A stretch of DNA of 64,000 nt. It comes from Diorhabda sublineata. Taxonomy: Eukaryota; Arthropoda; Insecta; Coleoptera; Chrysomelidae. Numbering within the stretch: position 1 is the first letter of the stretch; each line of letters begins with the position of its first letter. The stretch lies in assembly GCF_026230105.1 (NCBI RefSeq), contig NC_079476.1, positions 38,492,559 to 38,556,558 of the forward strand, read 5' to 3'. Under the pieces are notes generated by a model. The model was not told where the DNA came from. It did no database searches and saw only the letters and a list, made by a program, of their open reading frames with translations. This document shows, piece after piece, positions 54,696 through 64,000 of this stretch. A program made the translations under genes and the position numbers.

Positions 54696-55306
54696 CAGAC
54701 CTAGACGTATGGAGAAGTCATCATTTTATTTTATTAACTTCAAATATCGATACAAACTTTATATCGTCACCGTTTTTGTTGATATAAGCTTTTTAATCTA
54801 ACCTACTGGTTGTTTCATTTCCTAGACAATACAAACTAAATTCAACCCTTCATATATTGCCAACAAAAGTAAGAAATTTGAGTCAATCAGTCGATTGAAA
54901 GTTATACCAAATTCGATTAGAAAATTCTTGCTAAAAAAACGCGCCAACAAAGAAAAATGCGGTAATAAAAATCATGTCATATCTTAAACACGTACACAAT
55001 AAAAAAACTTCTACGCCACATAAACTCATTGACGTTATAATATAATGTAATTCCTATATGTAAGTAATTTTTTCTTTGAAAACAAACGTGGCATAAGTTT
55101 TTATATCTTTATAAAGCATACCTACTATACCCATTATAAAAGCCGATTGTGTTGTACGAGACAAACATTACAAATAATGTTAGTGCTGGACGTTGAAATT
55201 TAACGATCTAATTATATTTCTATCTACTATGTTTTCGTTGAATATTGTTAGATGTTAATTTGAAATCAGTTTACTCTTTTAATTAATATTTGTATTGATT
55301 GAAATA
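54696..55306. other. No recognisable gene
   Basis: AT-rich DNA between a tandem repeat and the Helitron. The last base before the Helitron (A on +) is the T of the host A-T insertion site. Confidence 0.4.
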
Positions 55307-56907
55307 CTAGCTTTTACCCGCGGCTTCGCTCGCATCGAATCCATTAAATAAGTATCAGAAATCATTATAATAGAAAAGAACGAACCTGGAGCTATGTTAG
55401 AACCTGAGATATAGATCTTTGAATGTAGAAAAATTGCCAAAAACCTACAAAAATCCATAACTCCACATTGAATATCCGAGCCTAGCTCCTCTCCAACTCA
55501 ACCGATTTAAGTGTTCAAAAACTCAAAAGAAATAAGGTGTTTCAGCGAGTGTTCTTGAACCAAAACAAACTCTGTAACTATATTAGAACCTGGGATATAG
55601 ATCTTTGAATGTAGAAAAATTGCCAAAAACCTACAAAAATCCATAACTCCACATTGAATATCCGAGCCTAGCACCTTTTCAACTCAACCGATTTAAATGT
55701 TCGGAAACTCAAAAGAAAGAAGGTTTTTCAGCGAGTGTTCTTAAACCAAAACGAACTCTGTACCTATATTAGAACCTGAGATATACATCTTTGAATGTAG
55801 AAAAATTGCCAAAAACCTACAAAAATCCATAACTCCACATCGAATGTCCGAGTCTAGCTCCTCTCCAACTCAACCAATGTAAGTGTTCAAAAACTCAAAA
55901 GAAAGAAGGTGTTTCAGCGAGTGTTCTTAAAAACCAAAACAAACTCTGTAGCTATATTAGAACCTGGGATATAGATCTTTGAATATAGAAAAATTACCAA
56001 AAACCTAAAAAAATCCATAACTCCACATTGAATATCCGAGCCTAGCACCTTTTCATCTCAACCGATTTAAATGTTCGGAAACTCAAAAGAAAGAAGGTTT
56101 TTCAGTGAATATTCTTGAACCAAAACGAACTTTGTAACTATATTAGAACCTGGGATATAGATCTTTGAATGTAGAAAAATTGCCAAAAACCTACAAAAAT
56201 CCATAACTCCACATTGAATATCCGAGCCTAGCTCCTCTCCAACTCAACCGATTTAAGTGTTCAAAAACTCAAAAGAAATAAGGTGTTTCAGCGAGTGTTC
56301 TTGAACCAAAACAAACTCTGTAACTATATTAGAACCTGGGATATAGATCTTTGAATGTAGAAAAATTGCCAAAAACCTACAAAAATCCATAACTCCACAT
56401 TGAATATCCGAGCCTAGCACCTTTTCAACTCAACCGATTTAAATGTTCGGAAACTCAAAAGAAAGAAGGTTTTTCAGCGAGTGTTCTTAAACCAAACCAA
56501 ACTCTGTAGCTATATTAGAACCTGAGATATACATCTTTGAATGTAGAAAAATTGCCAAAAACCTACAAAAATCCATAACTCCACATCGAATGTCCGCGCT
56601 TAGCTCCTCTCCAACTCAACCGATGTAAGTGTTCAAAAACTCAAAAGAAAGAAGGTTTTTCAGTGAATATTCTTGAACCAAAACGAACTCTGTAGCTATA
56701 TTAGAACCTGAGATATAGGTCTTTGAAATCGCATTTGAATATAACTTGAGAATGGTGAAAATTAGATAAAATCCGATGGTTGATGGCTCATCTCATCTCA
56801 TCTCATCTGATCCGCATCTTTCGTTGAAAAAAAAATTAAGCAAATCGGTTGGGTAGAACGCCTGAACGGACTGGAATGGAAATCATAAATTTTTTTAATA
56901 TATAGGA
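55307..56907 (-). mobile_element. Non-autonomous Helitron, 1.6 kb, minus strand
   Basis: On the minus strand it starts A|TCCTATATATTAAAAAAATT at 56,907 and ends GCGAGCGAAGCCGCGGGTAA then AAGCTAG|T at 55,307. That gives a 5'-TC, a 3'-CTAG, insertion between A and T, and a hairpin near the 3' end (GCG-A-GC, GAA loop, GCCGC) about 10 nt before CTAG: all Helitron hallmarks. The start also resembles the insect Helitron opening with ...CCGATTTGGCT further in (here CCAACCGATTTGCTTAATTT). No Rep/helicase coding sequence is present; most of the interior is a 186-bp tandem array. Confidence 0.85.
55385..56720. repeat. 186-bp tandem array inside the Helitron
   Basis: TTAGAACCTG recurs at 55,397, 55,583, 55,769, 55,957, 56,143, 56,329, 56,515 and 56,701, i.e. 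seven units of 186-188 bp and a partial eighth. Alternate units carry GCTCCTCTCCAACTCAACC or CACCTTTTCAACTCAACC, so the dimer is 372 bp. Units 3 and 7 additionally share GATATACATC and CATCGAATGTCCG, implying a four-unit (744-bp) duplication. Confidence 0.95.
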
Positions 56908-57683
56908 TACGTAATCCTGCGACTTATCCTGCTAAAACTGTTTATACTATTGCGTATTGAATCCTATAAAGGTTAAGTGGATTTTAAAGCAAAAAATATG
57001 GTATAAAGTTATTTGAAAATATTAGGTTATGTTATTATAAAGGAAGATGTGTATGTGGTTTTATATAATGTCCAATCCACCATAATATCCACCATAGTAT
57101 AGTTTATGGCTGTATAACTATAGAAGTAGCCAGAATCAGCAGCTGTAGTCCACTACTAAAGGCACGCAGAAACAGCGTTAAAAACAATGAGGAGAAATCA
57201 TCAAAATTTTCAACAATCATTACAGTTTTAATAGACCTAACTAAATAGGAAAAATAACACTGGTTTCAGGTTTTTATAGCATAAGGGTGTAACAGGACGT
57301 CGAGGGAATGAAATTGCTTCATGTGTATTGAAAGCAATCACTAATATCATACTGACACATAAGGAAAGAAATGTGACAATCTTTTTTGGATTTATTTAGT
57401 CTTTTAATGAGATCGGTCATAAGTAGGTACCTAGTGTCAGGTCATTCATTTATGAGCTGTGGCAAAGAGATGCAAGTGAAAATGATAAACCGTGACGACT
57501 CTTTTGATTTTAAACATGCTTTTGAAAGTTGAATCAATACATCCAAGCTTCAAATTTCAAAAGCACAAAGTACTAATATTAACTGATAAAAACGTTAACA
57601 AAATCTGTTGCCAATGATTCCTTCCTTGAAAGAAGATAATAGACACGTTCATGAAGCTCTATTTAATCCTTTATAACTTACTT
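56908..57683. other. No gene between two Helitrons
   Basis: AT-rich DNA separating the two oppositely oriented Helitrons; no supported feature. Confidence 0.4.
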
Positions 57684-58310
57684 AACCTTACTAATATTAT
57701 AAATGTGGAAGCGTGAATGTTTGTTACATTTTCACGCAAAACTACTTGACGAATTACCATGAAACGTATTCTGGGAGGTACTAAAAGTACCATCGCCATG
57801 TAGCATACAGTAATGAAGTTCAAATCCCCAATTCAATTGACTATAGTTTCTCAGCTTTTTGGAATTTTTGAGGTTAAGTATCATTGTTATTTTAAACAGT
57901 CATTGAAAGCGTAAAAAATGCCTCGGAAGCGTAAATCTACATTATCACGGGCCCGTGCAGCAAAATCAAGAATCTTCGATTCATGCAGAGCTGAAAAGAC
58001 AACAAAGTAATTTGAGAGCTGCTGAAACACCTCTTCAGACCCAACAATCACAGACTAGGAGTAGAAATAGATACCACGTGCCGTCGAAATTTCATGTGTA
58101 AGGAGTGGTCCGTATTTAAAGATACAGGATTTCAGTATGACCCTAAAATCCGGAATATCGCAATCATCCTCTAATTGTTATTGGCTCAATGAATGAAAAA
58201 TAGAAAGATGAAACTCCTGAAATGTTATCATATTGATATATTTCTATTATAACGATTTCTGATACTTATTTAATGGATTCGATGCGAGCGAAGCCGCGGG
58301 TAAAAGATAG
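57684..58310 (+). mobile_element. Helitron remnant, 0.63 kb, plus strand
   Basis: The 5' end CCTTACTAATATTATAAATG (after TTAA) then GCGTGAATGTTTGTTACATT and CACGCAAAACTACTTGACGA is the standard opening of many insect Helitrons (TCCTTACTAATATTATAAATGCGAAAG...). The 3' end GCGAGCGAAGCCGCGGGTAA then AAGATAG|T shows the same hairpin as the neighbouring Helitron, CTAG having mutated to ATAG. About 70 bp of this 3' end is the inverse of 55,307-55,376. Most of the coding region is missing. Confidence 0.8.
57918..58100 (+). pseudogene. Helitron protein N-terminus, decayed
   Basis: ATG at 57,918 opens MPRKRKSTLSRARAA, then after a frame shift QESSIHAELKRQQSNLRAAE and TQQSQTRSRNRYHV. Insect Helitron helicase proteins start with a basic MPR.RKS.LSR..RAA and repeating R..ET.EQ...R..., so this is the N-terminus of the autonomous protein. 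No Rep HUH motif or helicase remains. Confidence 0.65.
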
Positions 58311-58799
58311 TTATTTGCAGTTTTATAATGACACTTGGTACATTCAATTATTTTGTAATTTCCCCAAAATAGTAAGTCTAGTAAAAAATATTTACCTACA
58401 TTGTTCGATTTTGAGAAAGTTCATTCTTATACATTATTTTAAAACCAAAACATTTCAACTCTTTATTTGTTCTATATCTAAAACTTTTGATTCTTTGTGT
58501 AGATCTTATGGGTACTGTGGTTTCGAAGTGCATTATTTTCAGTAATTCAGCATTATTTTGTGAACAATATTGAGTGAGTATCGTCCCTATTGAAGCAAAA
58601 AGTCCTTGAGGTGTGGTAGAAGAATATACAAAAAAAACGTATCAGATTTTTCGTTATTAATCATTCGTACTTTTTGATATATTACAAAATTTCCCTGTAA
58701 CCTGGCGAAACAATTCTCCAACCAAATAGATAGGGAATAACGCATGAAAAACAAAAAATTTTTCAAAGTCTCTTGAAAAAACGGAGCGTTCTCGCTTGC
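58311..58799. other. No recognised gene
   Basis: AT-rich host-like sequence beyond the Helitron end. An open frame continuing from the Helitron to 58,545 has no motif. Confidence 0.4.
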
Positions 58800-58985
58800 A
58801 ACGTCTCTTTTCGATTTCTTTTAGCCAAAAATCTTAAATCGTTGCTTTTTCTTTTCCCGAAAAGTTAGCAAACACAACCCCACGCAACCACCACAACTCC
58901 GGCAATGCAGAGGAAAAAATCCTATATCAGGACCTACTCTAACAAACCCTCCTTCTTATAAAAATCCTTTTTGTCCTACCCAAAC
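58800..58985 (+). mobile_element. Second copy of the LINE ORF1-flanking repeat
   Basis: The reverse complement of this stretch aligns with 32,485-32,650: ATTTTTATAAG.AG..GGGTTTGTT.GAG, CCTGATATAGGA, CCTCTGCA, GTGGTGGTTG and GGAAAAG..AAAGC. It is thus in the opposite orientation and better preserved. Its coding strand (by comparison with the zinc-knuckle copy) is +. No knuckle remains here. Confidence 0.55.
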
Positions 58986-60580
58986 TTTAACCAACGAATC
59001 TTTCTCTTACAAATTCTTCGAATCCATATTCCTATCATATCATAGTTCCGCAAAATATTATGAGATGTAGCTCACTCTGTACATATATTTTTTTAACCTC
59101 GACACCCGTATGCAAGTACAATACAGGAAGTCAGGTAGAAAGAAAGTCCTCATAATCGACGCAAAGATAGAAACGATACTGTTTCCATACTAATTTAGTA
59201 TGACTCAGGAGCAGTCGACAAATACGTACAAAAATTCAAAGTTTCAACCTCGAAATGTTTGCAAATATATGGCTGCACGCCATCTGAGATGCCGTGTATC
59301 CAGTCACTAACAAAACAGAATCAATTAATCAATTTGTTTAACCCACAAATAATATTTCTTCTAATTTCTCCCACGTAATTATGAATCAACCCTGTAGATA
59401 CAAGATAAGCACTCAGTGCTGCACAGTACCAAAAAAATAAGAATTGGATGATGTGGCCTTATAGTAATTAGATAAAAAACGCGCCCCACGCGCTCTTTCA
59501 ATGACCTACATTATAATTCAGCGGTCTGAAACAATGCGTATTCAACTAGAGACGTTTGCATTCAGTCAGACACAAAATTAGATATACTAGGTTAAGTTTT
59601 GAGTAAAAAGATTTGTTTTTGCTATTTTTCCAACTGTCTAGCGCTTTAGAATATAATTTGTAAATATAAAACTCAATAAATACCAAAATATCAGTCTGCC
59701 GTTGATGACTTTCAACTTGAACGAATTTTATCTTTTTCCGTCGGCCATTCGAAGCAATAGAAAAGAACCAATCACATCCGTTTGCGTTTGTCACGTGATT
59801 TTGACGTATGACGTTAAAGCTTGAAGTTGGGATTTTTGCTTTCTTTCTTATTTTTCATAATATCGTCCAGAAATACCGGATTATAAAATAAATATCACGA
59901 AAACAAAAAGTAGTACACAGATAAAAGGAATAACTAAATTTTTAGGTTAACGACAGCAACGTTGAGTTTATGAATAGGATGTAGAATTTGCAACGAACTG
60001 AAAACGTCATCCACGAACGGCAACGTTAAACGGAAATCGGCCTTTAGTATCTTTATTTGGTTTGTTTTTCCTTGAAAACACTAAAAAGTTTGGAACTGTG
60101 GGGTTATAAATCGCCAGCAATTCGCCACGGAACTGACAAACTGTCAAGCGCTACAAAAATTCACGTTCCATGGCATCGAAGTGAAGTTGCAGTTTTGTCT
60201 ATGGCACTAACCCTACGAGACATCCTCTGCTGTGTAACGAAGTTGCAGGGTTCAACTAATTGATTCATAATTCAGCCCCTTGACTATATCAATTTTCGAC
60301 AAAATGGTACCTTCAAATGTGGGTTTGTGCACTAACATATAAGTATATATGTTTCGTTATCTGAACAGTTTATCATTGGCTTGTAAACATCGTTTTACAA
60401 TAACAATTAAAATTATCAATGGAGTGCTGTTATTGGTTGGAATTATCATGAAAAAAAAACATGGATACGATATTTCTCGTTAAATTATAATCAATTCTTC
60501 GATGACGTCGCAAAGTCAACTATAAAAACTAGAAAATTCAGTATTGGCCATCAAAAACGTGTGTTTTTTTTCTATGGAAC
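58986..60580. other. No gene; promoter-like motifs 59.73-60.03 kb
   Basis: 59,755-59,812 holds CCAAT-type ACCAATC, CACGTG (59,792) and two TGACGT-like words (TTTTGACGTATGACGTT). AACGTC and AACGG words follow to 60,030. This cluster of CG-containing motifs resembles a promoter, but no transcript start or first exon can be named; a minus-strand 82-codon frame beginning just inside (59,794) is unrecognised. Confidence 0.25.
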
Positions 60581-60763
60581 ATGCCAAATAGATTATTGTT
60601 AACATGGAATTGTACTTTCTTACTTACTAATTCAATTTGTGTAATTGATTTCACTTTTCAGGATTGTGGAAAAGGTCAAATATCATGTATAGGGTTAACA
60701 ATATTGGTGATTAATCAAAAAACACAATTAATGAGAAGACTGTTTGACTACAATGTTGATTGA
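60581..60763 (+). CDS. Possible terminal exon or short open frame
   Basis: TGATTTCACTTTTCAG at 60,646-60,661 is a good acceptor. The sequence after it is open for 33 codons (DCGKGQISCIGLTILVINQK..) to TGA at 60,761, and AATAAA appears at 60,773. Alternatively the frame runs unspliced from ATG 60,581 for 60 codons. No domain is recognised and no transposon signature overlaps. Weak but worth testing against transcripts. Confidence 0.22.
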   Translation: MPNRLLLTWNCTFLLTNSICVIDFTFQDCGKGQISCIGLTILVINQKTQLMRRLFDYNVD

Positions 60764-60896
60764 GAGATTTCAAAATAAAAAAAAATATATTTTTTCACCT
60801 CTCCTTTTAGCTCTACATACATTTAAATTCTTTTGATCTTACCAGATCTAGTGAGCTCAAAATCATCCAAAATACATTTCACCAACACTTTCTAGT

Positions 60897-61345
60897 CTAT
60901 TTGACCAAGTTATCGTCTTCAAAAAGCAGTTCACCCTGAATATCTATCTCTAGATGGTATTTGCCAATTTTTTGCCACTTCCTCGAATACTTTTCTAAAG
61001 ATTTCAGCACTTCAAAATGAACAATTCCGCACTGAACATACAAAAACCCTTTTTTGCGATACAAACCCGGATTTGTAGTACTTCGTCGTAAGTTATTTGA
61101 AAGGAGACACTGCCTTTTGCGTTTTGGATTACCAAATAGAACCGGTTTCTGTTTTCCAGTGATCAAACGATTAAAAAACGATTCTTCATAGTACCGGTGA
61201 AACAATAAGTTTGATGTGATGGATCAAACACATCCTCTGCTTATTTTTCTAAACTTTCTTGAATAATCCACCGAAATTGGTTGAGATTATTGGAGTTTCT
61301 CGATTTTTTGCATGGTTAGTAGCCAGAGAAATCAAAATCGTAACG
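60897..61345 (-). mobile_element. mariner transposase relic, middle part
   Basis: The minus frame MFHRYYEESFFNRLITGKQK continues VLFGNPKRKRQ, NPGLYRKKGFLYVQCGIVHF and EVLKS. It matches the mariner segment FL.RIVTGDEKWV.Y.NPKRK.QW......STPKPGLH.KKV.LCVWWD..GIVHFELLK: the catalytic GDEK Asp is Lys (GKQK) and the WWD box is lost (QCGI). Residues LEKYSRK and FEDDN near the end match the region up to the HDNARPH block. An N-terminal piece is recognisable to about 61,330. Inactive. Confidence 0.8.
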
Positions 61346-61829
61346 TTACTACCCCTGTGAAACTCAAAAAGCTCACAATCCCGTATATTATTCTCATCCA
61401 GTATTTGGTTATTTCACCCCAAACTGTAAAAAAGTTATTTAGAAAGGAATAAATAAATAAATAACCTCAAAATGCCTTTCAGAATCTAATATAAACATGC
61501 ACAGAAACAACTTTCCGCCCCCTTTGATGGTTTTTTTTAACCGAAGAGGGGGGAAATGCGCATCCGCATCATTAGTGGTAACCTGAGACCGAGCTGTCGT
61601 ACTCTTATACGTCTCACTAAAATCCTCTCTCTTTAAGCTAAGCCTCTACGAGGTCTCTATACTGTACCCATGTTAGCATTCCACAGAATTTTACATTTGA
61701 TCTATTTTCTTTGGCTGATGCTTCTCGTAGTTTACTCATCGATCAGATTGTCCCTTTTTGTCTGTAGCGACCAAGACAAATTAAGCTTTCTACTTCCGCC
61801 CATTTGAATATGTAGGATCAAAAGTACCA
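61346..61829. other. No confident gene
   Basis: Probably the 3' flank of the R1-like LINE below (it lies downstream of it on the minus strand). A C/G-rich hairpin-like patch at 61,511-61,556 (CCGCCCCC...GAGGGGGG) is notable. Confidence 0.3.
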
Positions 61830-62480
61830 GTGTCCTGCCAATGGTTGGATCTAGTGACTATGGCTTGTATTCTTTTGTATATTCTTGTGCTAAAGTGCCA
61901 GCAGATCAACTGGTATGGTTCCCGCAATGGTCAATACTACTGGTTCTAATACATAGCGTACTGCATACTCTAAGTGCAGCTCTACGGTGCACCCTGGCTA
62001 TTCTTTTTACGGCGAATCTCTTCCCATACCTCCTACAGAAGTACAGGATCTTTTTGGTAGCAAACTGACCTCGATATTTCTCATTAGTCGATTCAGTGTG
62101 CTCTCCAAAACTCATTTTTAAATCTGGAGTAAATACTGAATATTCTTTCGTTTCGATAAGCTTGAATATTCTCAAATTTTGGCTTATTCTTCTTGCTCTA
62201 CCACTAGCGATATTCCTTGGTAATCATGCCATCTTCTAAAATCCACATGGAGCTAGTTAGCTTATCCTGGATCTGCTCTATGTTCCTTCCAGCTATGTCA
62301 TCGACGTAGCCTATGGAGCAACTTTATTCTGAGAATATCCTCATGGGATATATTCCAAATCTTCGATCGTATATTGCTTTTTATTCTCAGATCATCCCCC
62401 AAGGAGCTGCATCGGTAGTATTTAACCCCTTCGGAAACCATGATGCTTTTCAGATAAGTAGCTTTCACTGCTGCTTGAAG
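61830..62480 (-). mobile_element. R1-like LINE ORF2: RT palm to C-terminal region
   Basis: On the minus strand: SKIWNISHEDILRI (family: GP.LWN..YD.LLRL), IGYVDDIAGRNIEQIQDKLT (catalytic YVDD intact), SMWILEDGMITKEYRS and RARRISQNLRIF, DLKMSFGEHTES then EKYRGQFA (thumb: YLGV..D..L.F..HI), and YGKRFAVKRIARVHRRAALR then VCSTLCIRTSS. The last is the R1-clade hallmark L..VQR.AALRVC.AYRTVS..A. Several frameshifts and deletions occur, but order and spacing fit. No 28S rRNA target sequence is adjacent. Confidence 0.8.
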
Positions 62481-63219
62481 GTTTGATCTTATAAGTTCCC
62501 GATAATCGTTAACTAAATTAATAATAACAACAAAACAAATGTTAAAACAAATCTTTTCGTCATTTATACATTGTAGTATAAAATAAGCATCCACTTGTTT
62601 AAAAATGTTAGTTTTCGCTTGAATGTTGTTAAAATTATTAATCACCGTGACGGGATATTGTTTCACATCCATCTTGTTTGGCCATGAGAAGATACCGTAT
62701 TTTTTATCATTGCGTTTTTCAGACAAATGACCACTTGCTGCGATATCATTACTACGGATGAAGAATCAAATTTAATCACTACTCATTATAAAAGATTTAT
62801 TAGTTATACGTTCAATCCTTGCATTTTGTTCATTTGTTGTTATCATGAGTAACGCAGACTTAACCTCAAAATCCCCGGCTGGAGACTCTTCCTCAGGAAG
62901 TAGTTTTCGGTCTCAATTAAGTAAATAACTAACTCAAATGGGGTGCACTATTGTTATTAAATTAACCGACACTAGCTTTCTACTGAAACTTAATTTACAA
63001 ATCGAGAAAAAATCGCTTAAACATTAACATTCAAATAAAACAATTCACAACAAAAATTTCTTTATAAAAAAATCCTTTCAATTTTTCTAGACAACTGAAT
63101 GAATACAAGATATTTAGAAAGTGAAAACAATGTCGTGGAAACGAAGCTCAAAACTTTCTGAGCAGTAAAAGACGAATCAAGATGCAGCAAAGTGCATTGG
63201 ATTCGAGAGAGCTTCAGAA
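62481..63219. other. No recognised feature
   Basis: Possibly the decayed upstream part of the minus-strand LINE (to about 62,730); beyond that AT-rich DNA. Confidence 0.35.
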
Positions 63220-64000
63220 AACTTCGGGAACGAAAATTATTAATAAGAAAATTGCATATCAGTAACGATCTACTAGATACCTGGTGTCCAGAGATACCGA
63301 CACCTACGTCGTCTTCTGGAGCCCCGTAGAAATTCGTTATCAAAGTGACCGATATATAAATTCTATGAATTTTCCAGGCTGCTGAACACAAATATCAAGA
63401 CAGAAAATGTGTACGAGGCACCTGGCGTCCAAGGATGCTGACACCTATTGAAGTCTCGTGGAAATTCGTTTATAAGTAAGAAATATCCCGACGACGATGA
63501 CTGCGAGGTACCTGGTGCCTGAGGTGAATGGTTTATAAGTCGTCTTCTGGAGCCCTGCTGAAATTCGTTGAGAAATTGGCCAAATATATAAATTCTTCAG
63601 ATTTTCGATGTCGCTAAGCATGAATATCATAATAGTAAAAATCTACGAGGTACGTGGTGTCCAAAGATGCTGACATCGATATCATATGCTGGAGTCTCGT
63701 GGAAATTCGTTAATAAGTAAGAAATATCCCGACGACGAAGTACCTGGTGCCTGAGGTGGATGGTTTATAAGTCGTCTTCTAGAGCCCTGCTGAAATTCGT
63801 CGAGAAATTGGCCAAATATATAAACCTGGAGATTTTTGAGATCGTTGAGCACGAATATCATAAAAGAAAATGTCCACGAAGTACCTAGTGTCCAAAGATG
63901 TTGACATCGATATCATATGCTGGAGTCTCGTGGAAATTCGTTAATAAGTAAGAAATATCCCGACGACGAAGTACCTGGTGCCTGAGGTGGATGGTTTATA
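63220..64000. repeat. Tandem array, about 231-241 bp dimeric unit, continues past the window
   Basis: GAAATATCCCGACGACGA starts at 63,480, 63,721 and 63,952. Within each unit the phrase TACCTGGTG(T/C)C and GTCGTCTTCTGGAGCCC alternates with TACCTAGTGTCCAAAGATG and GCTGGAGTCTCGTGG, each half ending in GAAATTCGTT. So the unit is a dimer of about 118-bp monomers. The left edge (63,220-63,470) is a more diverged unit. The array is truncated by the window end. Confidence 0.9.

Noticed and set aside
55307..58310. A 3-kb DNA transposon with 70-bp TIRs
   Set aside because: Both ends show Helitron 3' features (hairpin, CTAG/ATAG, then T) and each has its own 5' TC-type end inside.
1..64000. CRISPR arrays, bacterial operons, riboswitches
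   Set aside because: The DNA is eukaryotic; tandem units lack the spacer-repeat pattern and there are no prokaryotic-style genes.

Overview
The window is AT-rich eukaryotic DNA, almost certainly from an insect, possibly a beetle. This is inferred from the mobile-element mix (mariner/Tc1, Helitrons with the insect-type TCC..CTAG ends, R1- and CR1/Jockey-like LINEs, gypsy with a TGGCGCAGTC primer site) and two short CCTAA interstitial runs. I find no complete host gene, no rRNA or tRNA gene and no CRISPR array. It reads as intergenic or deep intronic DNA built from decayed transposons and tandem repeats. Nearly every open frame over 60 codons is chance, satellite-derived or a transposon relic.

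1-14 kb: LINE ORF2 scraps on both strands, a 505/532-bp tandem repeat, a CR1/Jockey-like LINE 3' half (5.1-5.97 kb), several mariner relics and a pair of oppositely oriented motifs that fold like hammerhead ribozymes (9.6 and 9.8 kb). 14-24 kb: Tc1-like relics; a 1.06-kb element with perfect 26-bp terminal inverted repeats; a gypsy gag split by a 206-bp hAT-like MITE; an inverted duplication of gypsy reverse transcriptase; a possible host terminal exon (20.56 kb); mariner pieces; a 0.7-kb mini LTR element with two LTRs, a primer site and almost no interior; and a Crypton-like recombinase N-terminus.

24-38 kb: LINE remnants (RT, RNase H, ORF1 zinc knuckles, C-terminal tails), a 213-bp tandem array full of ATCGAT motifs, a CpG-rich segment and hAT ends. 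38.9-49 kb: a 2.6-kb array of 51-bp (17-codon) units with 725-bp higher-order structure, two tail-to-tail LINE ends, a third hammerhead-like motif, a foldback MITE and a 2.85-kb satellite carrying a (TA)n tract. 50-64 kb: a DDE transposase relic, a CpG-rich block, three small tandem arrays, two Helitrons in opposite orientation (one filled with 186-bp repeats in higher-order register), a mariner relic, an R1-like LINE with a YVDD box, and a tandem array running off the right edge.

The elements are not a cooperating system; the window is a record of insertion, deletion and local amplification. Family assignments were made by eye from conserved residues and termini, without searches, so clade names are tentative.
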